This document shows, in pieces, positions 35,939 through 44,332 of a DNA stretch of 64,000 nt. This DNA comes from Streptomonospora sp. PA3 (GTDB lineage Bacteria; Actinomycetota; Actinomycetes; Streptosporangiales; Streptosporangiaceae): NCBI RefSeq assembly GCF_009728995.1, contig NZ_VTZW01000023.1, positions 186,711 to 250,710 of the forward strand, given 5' to 3'. Every line of letters starts with the position of its first letter. The stretch's first letter is position 1. The position numbers and the translations under genes were made by a program. The notes below the pieces were generated by a model. It had not been told where the DNA came from. It worked only from the letters and a program-made list of their open reading frames with translations, and did not search any database.

Positions 35939-36002
35939 TTGCAACGGGCGGTGCGCCTCGGGCAGCCCTCGGCGCACCGCCCACGGTTGAGAGGAGTCAG
36001 GT

Positions 36003-37403
36003 TTGACCGGCGAGGCTCTGCTGTCCGTCCGCGGCTCGACGCTCGTGGACCGCAACGGCACCGCTGTCACCCTGCGCGGCTTCGGCCTGGGCGGGTGGAT
36101 GAACATGGAGAACTTCATCACCGGATACCCGGCCAACGAGGAGGCGCATCGCGAGTCCATCCGGCGGGTCCTGGGAGAGGAGAGGTACCGGCTGTTCTTC
36201 GACCGGTTCCTGGAGCACTTCTTCACCGAGGAGGACGCGCGCTACATCGCCTCGCTGGGCCTCAACCTCCTCCGGGTGCCGATCAACTACCGGCACTTCG
36301 AAGACGACATGCGGCCCTTCGAGATCGACGAGTCGGGGTTCCGCCACCTGGACCGGGTGATCGACGCCTGCGCGCGCCACGGCGTCTACACGATCATCGA
36401 CCTGCACGCGCTGCCCGGCTACCAGAACCAGCACTGGCATTCCGACAATCCCACCCACCGCGCGCTGCTGTGGCGGCACAAGCACTTCCAGGACCGCGCG
36501 GTGCACCTGTGGGAGGCCATCGCCCGCCGCTATCGCGGCAACCCGTGGGTGGCCGGCTACAACCCGATCAACGAGCCGGCCGACCCGAGCGAAGAGATGA
36601 TCATGCCGTTCTACGCCCGGCTCTATGAGGCGATCCGGGCCCAGGACCCCGACCACGTGATCTTTCTGGAGGGCAACCGGTACTCCCAGGACTTCCACAT
36701 GTTCGGCGAGCCCTGGGACGGCGTCGTCTACACCAACCACGACTACGCGCTGCCGGGGTTCGTCGACGGCGGCCCCTACCCCGGGGTGAGCCGCGGCACC
36801 TACGTCGACCGCGACGTGCTGGAGGAGACCTTCCGGCGGCGCAGCGCCTACATGCTGGAGCGCGGCCTGCACGTGTGGGTGGGCGAGTTCGGCCCCGTCT
36901 ACACCGGCGACCCCGAGGCCGACGCGATGCGCTACCAGGTGCTGCGCGACCAGCTGGAGATCTACGACCGCTACGGGGCGAGCTGGGCGATCTGGCTCTA
37001 CAAGGACATCGGGCTGCAGGGCGTGGCCTACGCCGCGCCCGACTCGCCCTGGATGCGCCGGATCGCGCCGATGGCCGAGAAGAAGGCCCGGCTGGGCGCC
37101 GACGCCTGGGGCGGCACCGAGGAGGGCATCGCCCATGTCATGCAGCCGATCCGGGACCTGTTCGCCCGGGAGTTCCCCGACTACGCGCCCTTCCCCTTCG
37201 GCGCCTCGCGCGACATCCAGGAGCTCGTCCGGCACATCCTGCTCTCGGAGCCGCTGGTGGAGGAGTTCGCGGAGCTGTTCCGCGGCGTCACCGAAGAGGA
37301 GATCGACACGCTGATGCGCTCGTTCCGCTTGGAGAACTGCCGCCTGCGCACCCCGCTGGCCGAGGTTCTGGCCGAGCACTCCCCCGCCGCGGCCCGCCGC
37401 TGA
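36003..37403 (+). CDS. Intracellular GH5 glycoside hydrolase
   Basis: Protein of 466 residues with no signal peptide. It has the GH5 barrel order: LRGFGLGGWMNMENF, LRVPINYRHFE, IDLHALPG, acid/base Glu in YNPINEPA (about 191), His/Tyr in TNHDYALPG, and nucleophile Glu in VGEFGP (about 295). Residues past about 380 form an extra helical tail not needed for the barrel. Start is TTG after GAGAGGAG. Placed behind an importer it should cleave imported beta-linked oligosaccharides in the cytosol. Which linkage (glucan, mannan or glucosyl conjugate) cannot be read from sequence. Confidence 0.83.
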   Translation: MTGEALLSVRGSTLVDRNGTAVTLRGFGLGGWMNMENFITGYPANEEAHRESIRRVLGEERYRLFFDRFLEHFFTEEDARYIASLGLNLLRVPINYRHFEDDMRPFEIDESGFRHLDRVIDACARHGVYTIIDLHALPGYQNQHWHSDNPTHRALLWRHKHFQDRAVHLWEAIARRYRGNPWVAGYNPINEPADPSEEMIMPFYARLYEAIRAQDPDHVIFLEGNRYSQDFHMFGEPWDGVVYTNHDYALPGFVDGGPYPGVSRGTYVDRDVLEETFRRRSAYMLERGLHVWVGEFGPVYTGDPEADAMRYQVLRDQLEIYDRYGASWAIWLYKDIGLQGVAYAAPDSPWMRRIAPMAEKKARLGADAWGGTEEGIAHVMQPIRDLFAREFPDYAPFPFGASRDIQELVRHILLSEPLVEEFAELFRGVTEEEIDTLMRSFRLENCRLRTPLAEVLAEHSPAAARR

Positions 37404-37426
37404 CGCAGGCGGGGCCGATCGCGCAC

Positions 37427-37451
37427 GGCCGGCACCGGTGGGGTGCCGGCC
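37427..37451 (+). terminator. Hairpin after the GH5 operon
   Basis: GGCCGGCACC and GGTGCCGGCC pair across a five-base loop, 24 bases after the GH5 stop. Confidence 0.6.
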
Positions 37452-37490
37452 GGCGTGCTCGGACACCGATACCCGGGACCGTCCGGGCCG

Positions 37491-37640
37491 TCAGTGCCGC
37501 TCGCTGAACGCCAGCCGGATCCCCAGACCGACCATCACCACCCCCGAGGCCCCTCCGATCACCGCCAGCCGACGCGGGGACCTCTCCAGCCACCCGCGCG
37601 CCGTCCCGGTCAGAAGCTCCCGGCACGAGCGCGGACGCCC
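37491..37640 (-). pseudogene. C-terminal tail of a LysE-type amino acid exporter
   Basis: In this frame the strand reads LTGTARGWLERSPRRL and then VIGGASGVVMVGLGIRLAFSER before a stop. A basic amphipathic piece, then a last membrane helix ending in RLA, is the usual end of LysE/RhtB exporters. Nothing upstream continues the family, and the AraC gene begins its own end just beyond, so only about 40 codons remain. The similarity is short and judged by eye. Confidence 0.4.
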
Positions 37641-37671
37641 CTCGCGCGGCCGTTCCAGGGCTGCTCGGCGA

Positions 37672-38652
37672 TCACGGTTGTGCCGGGTGGCGGGCGGCGG
37701 TGCGGCGGAACTCGGCGGGGGTCTGGCCGGTGTGGCGTTTGAACACCTGGCCGAAGTGGGACGCGTCGGCGAAGCCCCAGCGGGCGGCCACGGCCGAGAC
37801 CGGGACCTCGGCCTGGCGCGGGTCGGCGAGGTCGCGCCGGCACCGCTCGATGCGCCGGGAGCGGATGCACCCGGCCACGGTGTCCTCGTCCTGCTCGAAG
37901 AGCTGGTGCAGGTGGCGCGGCGAGATGTAGTGGGCCGCGGCGATCGCGCCGGGAGTCAGGCCGGGGTCGGGCAGGTGGGCGTCGATGTACTCGCGGATGC
38001 GGTCGCGCAGCTCCGCGCGGCGGTCGACGGCCGGCCGGCGCCCGAGGCGGCTCGCGAGCAGGGTGGTCACCAGTTCCATCATGCCGCGCACCGCCAGCGG
38101 CCCGCTCGCCCCGAGGGATTCCAGCTCGCGGTTGAGCCCCAGCACCGCCGACCAGACCGCCGAGGGCAGGCCCGGACCGCATTCGAACGCGGTGGCGGTG
38201 ATCGCAGCCAGGGTGTCCGGCCCGGCGCCGACCCGCTCGCGGGGAAACTTGATGCAGGTGGACTTGTAGTCGTCGCTGGAGACCACGCTGGCGGGCTTGG
38301 CGGAGTCGTACAGCGCGAAGCAGCCGGGGGTGAGCACGGCGGTGCGCCCGTCCTGGGTCAGCCGGAACCGCCCGGAGAGCTGCAAGGTCAGAATGTAGTA
38401 TCCGGCGTCGCGGGGGGAAATGGATTCGGGGCCGCGGTGGGCGGCGTGGCGCCCGCATTCCATGTCGATGAACGCCACTCCGGCCAGGGACCGGTCGCTG
38501 AGCGCTCCGCGGAAACTTCCCGGGCGGTCGCAGTCGAATTCGAAATGCAGCACGCTGCGGGCGACCGCGTCGGTCCAGGAACCGAACCGGACGGGCGGGG
38601 GAAGGTCCTCGGCGATCAGCCCGGAGGACTTCAGGCCCTCTATCAGCGACAC
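37672..38652 (-). CDS. AraC-family regulator (FeaR/ROS-like sensor)
   Basis: Protein of 326 residues. An N-terminal domain of the AraC_binding_2 type (SVLHFEFDCDRPGSF, and GYYILTLQLSGRFRLTQDGRT) precedes a C-terminal AraC DNA-binding domain (LTPGAIAAAHYISPRHLHQLFEQ, VSAVAARWGFADASHFGQVFKR). Regulators with this sensor often control aromatic acid or amine use. GTG start with GGGAG upstream. It faces the hydrolase/monooxygenase/reductase operon, and two direct repeats 21 bases apart lie in the gap, fitting an activator of that operon. Confidence 0.85.
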   Translation of the reverse strand: MSLIEGLKSSGLIAEDLPPPVRFGSWTDAVARSVLHFEFDCDRPGSFRGALSDRSLAGVAFIDMECGRHAAHRGPESISPRDAGYYILTLQLSGRFRLTQDGRTAVLTPGCFALYDSAKPASVVSSDDYKSTCIKFPRERVGAGPDTLAAITATAFECGPGLPSAVWSAVLGLNRELESLGASGPLAVRGMMELVTTLLASRLGRRPAVDRRAELRDRIREYIDAHLPDPGLTPGAIAAAHYISPRHLHQLFEQDEDTVAGCIRSRRIERCRRDLADPRQAEVPVSAVAARWGFADASHFGQVFKRHTGQTPAEFRRTAARHPAQP

Positions 38653-39088
38653 CGTCCTCGTCTCCCGTGCATACGGAGCGGGACCGGGCCCGCGGGGCGC
38701 CGGCGCTCGCACGCCCCGGCCCGGTGTGATGCGCATCATAACAAGGCGGAGCGCCCGCAAAAACGGGGTCGCAACACGCGAATCCGGATGCGCCGATACG
38801 GGACCGGCGGTTCCCCTCCCGCCTCGTAAACATCACCGGCCGCCCGCAAAAACTGGGGCCGCACCGCACCCGCCGGCCCCGATGGCGAATACTCCAGAGA
38901 ACAGCGCCGCGGAATCCGGCGAATCGTGCGCGCATCCCACACCCGGGTGCGCGCATTCCCTATCCGCTCCGGCGGGAGCCGCCTAAGGTGAGCCCTGCCG
39001 CGCGGAATTCCGGCCGCAGCGCAGCGGCCGCACCCACCCCCGGCGGCCCCGCCCGCCGGCGTCCCGTTCGCCGGAGACAGGGGGAACG
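38653..39088. promoter_or_regulatory. Divergent control region with AraC-type repeats
   Basis: No gene is seen in these 436 bases. GTGCGCGCAT occurs at 38926-38935 and again at 38947-38956, two direct copies exactly 21 bases apart, each followed by a C-rich run; this is the classic AraC-family operator layout. A perfect 12-base palindrome TGATGCGCATCA lies at 38727-38738, nearer the regulator gene, and could be a site for autoregulation or another factor. Base composition is lower in GC than the flanking genes. Confidence 0.5.
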
Positions 39089-40105
39089 ATGACCTCCTTG
39101 AACCCGCCCCACACAACGGCCGAGCCCGGACCGGCGGTGCGCCGCGGCCGGTTCTGGATCCCCGGAGACCGCGTCAGCACCGACCACGGCACCTGCCAGC
39201 GCGCCCCCATGTTCGTCTACTGGGAGGCCCCCGCCGACAGCCCGCGCCCCCTCCCCCTGATCCTCGTCCACGGCGGCGGAGGACAGGGCACGGACTGGAC
39301 CGGCACACCCGACGGCCGCCCCGGCTGGGCCGCCCGCTTCGTCGAGGCCGGTTTCGCCGTCTACATCGTCGACCGGTGCGGCCACGGCCGCTCCCCGTTC
39401 CACCCCGACGTCATCGGGCCCATGGGCCCCCAGTTCACCTACGAGGCGGCCCAGGCCGTCTTCTTCCCCGAGACCGCCGCGGCCGAGCAGACCCGATGGA
39501 CCTACGGCGGCGCCGGGTCGGCCCACGTCGATCAACTGGTGGCGGCGATGGGGCCGCTGCCCGCCGACTTCGCCGAGTCCCAGCGCCTGGACGCGGAGCG
39601 GATCGGCCGCCTCCTCGACATCACCGGCCCCGCCGTCGTCGTCACCCACTCGGCCGGCGGGCCGGTGGGCTGGCTGGCCGCCGACGCCCGGCCCGGCGCG
39701 GTGGCGGCCATCGCGGCGGTGGAGCCCGTCGGCCCCGCGTTCGCCGAGATCCCCGGCATGGGCACGCTCTCCTGGGGGCTGACGGCCGCCCCCATCGCCT
39801 ACGACCCGCCGCTGGCCGGCCCCGCGCAGGCGCGCGCCGCCGACCCGGCGACGCTGCGCATCCCCGCGCTGGCCGGGGTACCCGTCGCCGTGGTCACCGG
39901 CGGCGCCTCGCACTTCGCGGACTTCGCACCCGAGGTCGTCGCCTTCCTCACCGCGGCCGGAGCGCGCGCCGAGCAGCTCCACCTGCCCGACCACGGCATC
40001 ACCGGCAACGGCCACGGGCTCACCCTCGAAGCCAACTCCGACCGCACGATCACTCCCGTCCTCGACTGGATCACCGCACACGAGCATGCGCAGGCAAGGA
40101 GCTGA
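39089..40105 (+). CDS. Alpha/beta-hydrolase family enzyme
   Basis: Protein of 338 residues. The oxyanion strand LILVHGGGGQGTDWTGT, nucleophile elbow VVTHSAGGPVGWLA (Ser in HSAGG) and late His in PDHGITGNGHGL outline the catalytic triad; an acidic residue before it completes the set. No signal peptide, so it acts in the cytosol, probably as an esterase, lactonase or C-C hydrolase. Six bases separate it from the flavin monooxygenase gene. As first gene of the operon its substrate is likely an ester or ring-cleavage product of the same pathway. Confidence 0.8.
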   Translation: MTSLNPPHTTAEPGPAVRRGRFWIPGDRVSTDHGTCQRAPMFVYWEAPADSPRPLPLILVHGGGGQGTDWTGTPDGRPGWAARFVEAGFAVYIVDRCGHGRSPFHPDVIGPMGPQFTYEAAQAVFFPETAAAEQTRWTYGGAGSAHVDQLVAAMGPLPADFAESQRLDAERIGRLLDITGPAVVVTHSAGGPVGWLAADARPGAVAAIAAVEPVGPAFAEIPGMGTLSWGLTAAPIAYDPPLAGPAQARAADPATLRIPALAGVPVAVVTGGASHFADFAPEVVAFLTAAGARAEQLHLPDHGITGNGHGLTLEANSDRTITPVLDWITAHEHAQARS

Positions 40106-40111
40106 TCCGCC

Positions 40112-41317
40112 ATGGCGACCACTCCCCTCGCCCCGAAACGGGGCATCCACGTCAGCGACGAGTTCGAACCGCTGCTGAAGCGGCTGGAGGACCTCCATCC
40201 CGTCCTCGACGGCGCCGCCGACGAGGGCGAGCGGCTCGGGCGCCTCACCGACGAGGCCGTGGAGGCCCTGCTGTCCACCGGCGCCCTGCGGGTAGGCATC
40301 CCCAGCGAGCTGGGCGGCTACGAGTTCTCGCCCCGCCAGGTCATCGACACCATCGCCCGAATCTCCTACGCCGACGCGTCGGCGGGCTGGAGCTACATGG
40401 CGCTGCAGATGGTGGCCGGCACCACGGCCGCCTACCTCGGCCCCGAGGCCGTCGCCGAGCTGTACCCGGACGTGCCCGCGGGCCGCCACGCCCTCATGGC
40501 CGGGCAGGGCACCCGCCCCGGCAGGGCCGTGCGGGCCCCGGGCGGCTACCGGGTCAGCGGGCGCTGGGGCTTCGCCTCCGGCATCAACATGGCCACCCAC
40601 ATCCACACCGCCGCGCTGTGCGAGGAGACCGGCCGCGTGCTGGTGTTCACCCTGCCCAAGGAGCAGGGCACGCTCATCGACAACTGGGACGTGATGGGGC
40701 TGTCGGGCACCCACAGCATCGACTACACCCTCGACGGCGTGTTCGTGCCCGAGACCCACGTGCACGAGGCGGCCACCACCACGACCTTCCACGGCGGCGC
40801 CGTTTACCGGATGGGCCTGGCGAACATGTCCGGCGTCTGCCACACCGGCTGGGCGCTGGGCGTGGGGCGCCGGATGCTCGACGAGCTGAAGTCCTACGCC
40901 GCGGCGCGGACGGGCGGGCCCGGGGCCGCCGTGGACACCGACCAGTTCCACGCCGAATACGCCGGGGCCGAGGCGCGGCTGCGCGCGGCGCGGGCCTGGG
41001 CCATGGAGACCTGGGCCGGCAACGAGGCGACGCTGGACCGCGGCGACCTGCTGTCCACCGAGCAGGAGACCCTGACCCGGCTGATGCTCAACCACACGAC
41101 CTGGTCGGTGCACGCGGTCGGCCAGACGGTGCAGAAATGGGCGGCGACGGCGCTCATCCGGCGCGGCCCGCTGCAGCGGTTCTTCCGCGACCTCAACACC
41201 GGCACCCAGCACATCACCTCGGGTCCGGTGGTGCTGCAGAGCTGCGGCAAGTGGCTGGCCGGCATGGCGCCCGACGCCAGGTGGGTCTTCCTGCAGCTGC
41301 AGGAGCCGGGCGCATAG
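40112..41317 (+). CDS. Group D two-component flavin monooxygenase (acyl-CoA dehydrogenase fold)
   Basis: Protein of 401 residues with the acyl-CoA dehydrogenase fold of the HpaB/HsaA/IacA-like monooxygenases. RVGIPSELGGYEFSPRQVIDTIA, a GRWGFASGINMATH strand that positions flavin, and WDVMGLSGTHSIDY match the group. The catalytic Glu base of true acyl-CoA dehydrogenases is not apparent. It would use reduced flavin from the next gene to hydroxylate a phenol or indole-type compound. The exact substrate is not readable. Confidence 0.82.
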   Translation: MATTPLAPKRGIHVSDEFEPLLKRLEDLHPVLDGAADEGERLGRLTDEAVEALLSTGALRVGIPSELGGYEFSPRQVIDTIARISYADASAGWSYMALQMVAGTTAAYLGPEAVAELYPDVPAGRHALMAGQGTRPGRAVRAPGGYRVSGRWGFASGINMATHIHTAALCEETGRVLVFTLPKEQGTLIDNWDVMGLSGTHSIDYTLDGVFVPETHVHEAATTTTFHGGAVYRMGLANMSGVCHTGWALGVGRRMLDELKSYAAARTGGPGAAVDTDQFHAEYAGAEARLRAARAWAMETWAGNEATLDRGDLLSTEQETLTRLMLNHTTWSVHAVGQTVQKWAATALIRRGPLQRFFRDLNTGTQHITSGPVVLQSCGKWLAGMAPDARWVFLQLQEPGA

Positions 41318-41323
41318 GCGGCC

Positions 41324-41902
41324 GTGCCCGACGCCGACGCCGAAGGGACAGGGCAGGCCATGTGCTCATCGAACATCCGCGCCGGCGCGGCGCCGCGGAG
41401 CGCCGCCGGCGAGGGCTCCGAACGGTTCAAGGCAGCGTTCCGCCACCACCCCGCGGGCGTCGCCGTCATCACGGCCGATGACGGCGGCGGCCCGGTCGGG
41501 CTGACCGCGACCTCGGTGATCCCGGTCTCGGCCGAACCGGCCGTGCTGGCGTTCTCGCTGTCGGCCCAGTCCTCGACCACGCCCCGGCTGGTCTCCGCGG
41601 AGACGGTGGTCGTCCACCTGCTCTCGGCCGGGCAGGTGGAGGCGGCGCGGCGGTTCGCCGCCAGCGGCATCGACCGGTTCGCCGACTCCGCCACCTGGCA
41701 CCGCCTGCCCACCGGGGAACCCGTGCTGCGGGGCGCGGACGTGTGGCTGCGCGCCGGCATCGCCCAGCGGGTCGCGGTGGGCGGCTCCACCCTGGTGGTC
41801 GCCTCCGTGCTGGAGGTCCGCACCGGCGGCGGCGACCGCTTCCCGCTCGTTTACCAGAACCGCACCTGGTACACGCTGCCGGGGTCGGCGGCCGTGGGGT
41901 GA
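41324..41902 (+). CDS. Flavin reductase partner (HpaC/HsaB-like)
   Basis: Protein of 192 residues from GTG, or 180 from an ATG twelve codons on. The flavin reductase domain begins FKAAFRHHPAGVAVITA and continues GLTATSVIPVSAEPAVLAFSLS, the FMN-binding pattern of this family, closing with PLVYQNRTWYTL. It reduces FMN or FAD with NAD(P)H for the monooxygenase six bases upstream. The pair is a complete two-component oxygenase. Confidence 0.85.
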   Translation: MPDADAEGTGQAMCSSNIRAGAAPRSAAGEGSERFKAAFRHHPAGVAVITADDGGGPVGLTATSVIPVSAEPAVLAFSLSAQSSTTPRLVSAETVVVHLLSAGQVEAARRFAASGIDRFADSATWHRLPTGEPVLRGADVWLRAGIAQRVAVGGSTLVVASVLEVRTGGGDRFPLVYQNRTWYTLPGSAAVG

Positions 41903-41907
41903 GGCGG

Positions 41908-41935
41908 ACGGAGCCGGGGGGCCGCTCGGCTCCGT
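41908..41935 (+). terminator. Hairpin after the oxygenase operon
   Basis: ACGGAGCC and GGCTCCGT pair over a 12-base loop just after the reductase stop, followed by further GC-rich inverted sequence before the convergent DUF3817 gene. Confidence 0.5.
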
Positions 41936-41999
41936 CGCGCCGGCGGTCCGGACCCTCGGGCGGCGGCGCCTGCGGGCGCCCGCGCGCGGCGCCGCCCGA

Positions 42000-42350
42000 T
42001 CACGCCACGGGGTCGGGCGCCTGCTCCCGCGGGTCCGGGCGGGCGGCCAGGCGCCCGGTGCGGTGCAGCCACCAGTCCGCGGCCAGGGTGCCGATGGGCG
42101 GCACGGACGCGGCCAGCGCCACCAGGGCGGCCCACAGGTTCCAGCGCAGGTGCAGGGCGGCGGCCAGGGTGATGGCCACGTAGAGCAGGAAGGCGCCGCC
42201 GTGGATGGGGCCGAACAGCTCCACGCCCGCCTCGCTGCCGCTGCCCAGGTACTTGACGTACATGCCGCCGAGAAGCCCGACCCAGGTCAGGGCCTCGGCG
42301 ATCGCCACCGCCCGGAAGGCGGCCGCTGTGACGCGGGGACTGATGCTCAC
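42000..42350 (-). CDS. DUF3817 membrane protein
   Basis: Protein of 116 residues with three membrane helices. FRAVAIAEALTWVGLLGGMYVKYL, ELFGPIHGGAFLLYVAI and a closing WWLHRTGRL are the DUF3817 pattern, found near many actinomycete genes with no known role. GTG start with AGAGGAG upstream. It stands alone between two convergent or divergent operons. Confidence 0.82.
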   Translation of the reverse strand: MSISPRVTAAAFRAVAIAEALTWVGLLGGMYVKYLGSGSEAGVELFGPIHGGAFLLYVAITLAAALHLRWNLWAALVALAASVPPIGTLAADWWLHRTGRLAARPDPREQAPDPVA

Positions 42351-42643
42351 GCTGCTCCTCTGCTCACGCTGCTCTCGGATCCGGCCGGGCCGGCCGCCCG
42401 CTGCGGCTGCCGGCCATCGCCGCGGCCCGCCGCTTCACAGGCTAAGACGCGCCCGAACCCGCCCGATCACGGGGCGGGGTCGCGCCGGGGAGCGGTTCGC
42501 GCCGCGCCCCGCCGCGCGCCGGAACCCCTGGCGCGGCGCCCGCGGGCGCCGGCGCATCCACCGATCGGTTGAGTGCGCGATCCACCGGACCGCGACCCCG
42601 CCGGAGGATCCGCGCCGCGGGGGTGCTCCGCGATGCTCGGACC

Positions 42644-43552
42644 ATGCCGATCATCGAAGTCACCGAACTGCACAAGCGCTACGGCGACACCGTCGCGGTG
42701 GAGGACGTGTCGTTCACCGTGGAGGAGGGCGAGATCTTCGGAATCCTCGGCCCCAACGGCGCGGGGAAGACGACAACGGTGGAGTGCATCGAGGGACTGC
42801 GCTCACCCGACGCCGGCGCGATCAGCGTGCTGGGCCTGGATCCGCGGCGCGACCGCGCCGAACTCCGCCAGCGCCTGGGCGCCCAGCTGCAGGAGAGCTC
42901 CCTGCCGGACAAGCTGACGGTGGCCGAGGCCCTCGATCTCCACGCCTCGTTCTACCGCCGCCCCGCCGACTGGAACGCGCTGCTGGACTCCCTGCACCTG
43001 GCCGACAAGCGCCGCGCCCGCTACCGGGACCTGTCCGGAGGCCAGAAGCAGCGGCTGTCCATCGCCCTGGCCCTGGTGGGCGGGCCCGCCGTTGCCGTGC
43101 TGGACGAGCTGACCACCGGCCTGGATCCCCAGGCCCGGCGCGACACCTGGGACCTGATCGCCCAGATCCGCGACTCCGGGGTCACCATCATCCTCGTCAC
43201 CCACTTCATGGACGAGGCCCAGCGGCTGTGCGACCGGCTGGCGCTGGTCGACGCCGGGCGGATCGCGGCTCTCGACACGCCGGCGGGGCTGATCGCCCGC
43301 GCCCAGCAGCGGCAGTACGTGCACTTCCGCGCCTCGGCCCCGGTCGAGGACGCCGCGCTGACCGCGCAGCCGGAGGTGGACGAGGTCCGGCGCAGCGGCG
43401 CGCAGATCACCGTCATCGGCACCGGGAACCTGCTGTATGCGGTCGCCTCGGTGCTGGCCCGCGAGCGGATCGTAGCCGAGGAGCTCCGGGTGGAGCAGGC
43501 GACCCTCGACGACGCGTTTCTCGCCCTGACCGGACGGAGGCTGCAGCAGTGA
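42644..43552 (+). CDS. ABC-2 exporter ATPase (DrrA-like)
   Basis: Protein of 302 residues with Walker A GPNGAGKTT, signature LSGGQKQRLSIALAL, Walker B VAVLDELTTGLD and a C-terminal extension of the DrrA sort. The Walker B reads LDEL where LDEP is usual. It powers the permease whose GTG overlaps its stop. Related pairs export antibiotics, lipids or peptides. No strong ribosome site precedes the ATG. Confidence 0.86.
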   Translation: MPIIEVTELHKRYGDTVAVEDVSFTVEEGEIFGILGPNGAGKTTTVECIEGLRSPDAGAISVLGLDPRRDRAELRQRLGAQLQESSLPDKLTVAEALDLHASFYRRPADWNALLDSLHLADKRRARYRDLSGGQKQRLSIALALVGGPAVAVLDELTTGLDPQARRDTWDLIAQIRDSGVTIILVTHFMDEAQRLCDRLALVDAGRIAALDTPAGLIARAQQRQYVHFRASAPVEDAALTAQPEVDEVRRSGAQITVIGTGNLLYAVASVLARERIVAEELRVEQATLDDAFLALTGRRLQQ

Positions 43553-44325
43553 CCCCGACGACGCGGAACCCCCTTCGCTCCCTGCCCGTATCCGTGCTGG
43601 CCAAGCTCGTCTCGGTGGAGGCCAAGCTCCTGCTGCGCGAGCCCGGCGCGCTGGCCTTCGGCATCCTGTTCCCCTCCGCCCTGCTGCTCGGCCTGGGGGC
43701 CGTCCCGCTGCTGCGCGAGCCCTCGCCCGAGTTCGGCGGCCTGCGCTTCGTCGACTACTGGGCCCCCTCCGCCCTGATCCTGGGCCTGGGCATCATGGGC
43801 CTGCAGCACATCCCCACCACGGTGGCCGCCTACCGGGAGAAGGGCGTCCTGCGCCGCATGTCCACCACGCCGGTGGGTCCCGGGGCGGTGCTCGTCGCCC
43901 AGCTGATCGTCGCCTTCGCCTCCGGCGTGGTGACGGCGGCGGTGCTCATCGCCTCCGCCTGGGCGGTGCTCGACGTCTCCCCGCCGGAGCAGCCGTGGTG
44001 GTTCGCGCTGTCCTTCGCCGTCGGCTACGGCTCGCTGCTGGCCGTGGGCATGCTCATCGCCGCCGTGGTGCCTTCCGTCCGCCTGGCCACCGGCGCGGCC
44101 ACGCTCGCCTACATGGTCACGATGGTGATCGGCGGGGTCTTCCTGCCGCGGTTCTTCTTCCCCGACGCACTGGCGCGCCTGGGCGACTACACGCCGCCGG
44201 GCGTGCAGGCCATGCTGGACTCCTGGTCCGGCGAGGCGGTGCCGGATCCCCTCCAACTTGGGACAATGGCGTTGATCGGGGGCGTCGCCGCAGCGGTGGC
44301 CGCCAGGTTCTTCCGGTGGGAGTGA
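43549..44325 (+). CDS. ABC-2 exporter permease (DrrB-like)
   Basis: Protein of 258 residues with six membrane helices. EKGVLRRMSTTPVGPGAVLVAQL is the conserved ABC-2 segment, and MVIGGVFLPRFFFPDAL a late helix motif. Start GTG in a GTGA overlap with the ATPase. It is followed after seven bases by the sensor kinase gene, so exporter and two-component system form one operon. Confidence 0.87.
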   Translation: MTPTTRNPLRSLPVSVLAKLVSVEAKLLLREPGALAFGILFPSALLLGLGAVPLLREPSPEFGGLRFVDYWAPSALILGLGIMGLQHIPTTVAAYREKGVLRRMSTTPVGPGAVLVAQLIVAFASGVVTAAVLIASAWAVLDVSPPEQPWWFALSFAVGYGSLLAVGMLIAAVVPSVRLATGAATLAYMVTMVIGGVFLPRFFFPDALARLGDYTPPGVQAMLDSWSGEAVPDPLQLGTMALIGGVAAAVAARFFRWE

Positions 44326-44332
44326 CCAGCAG

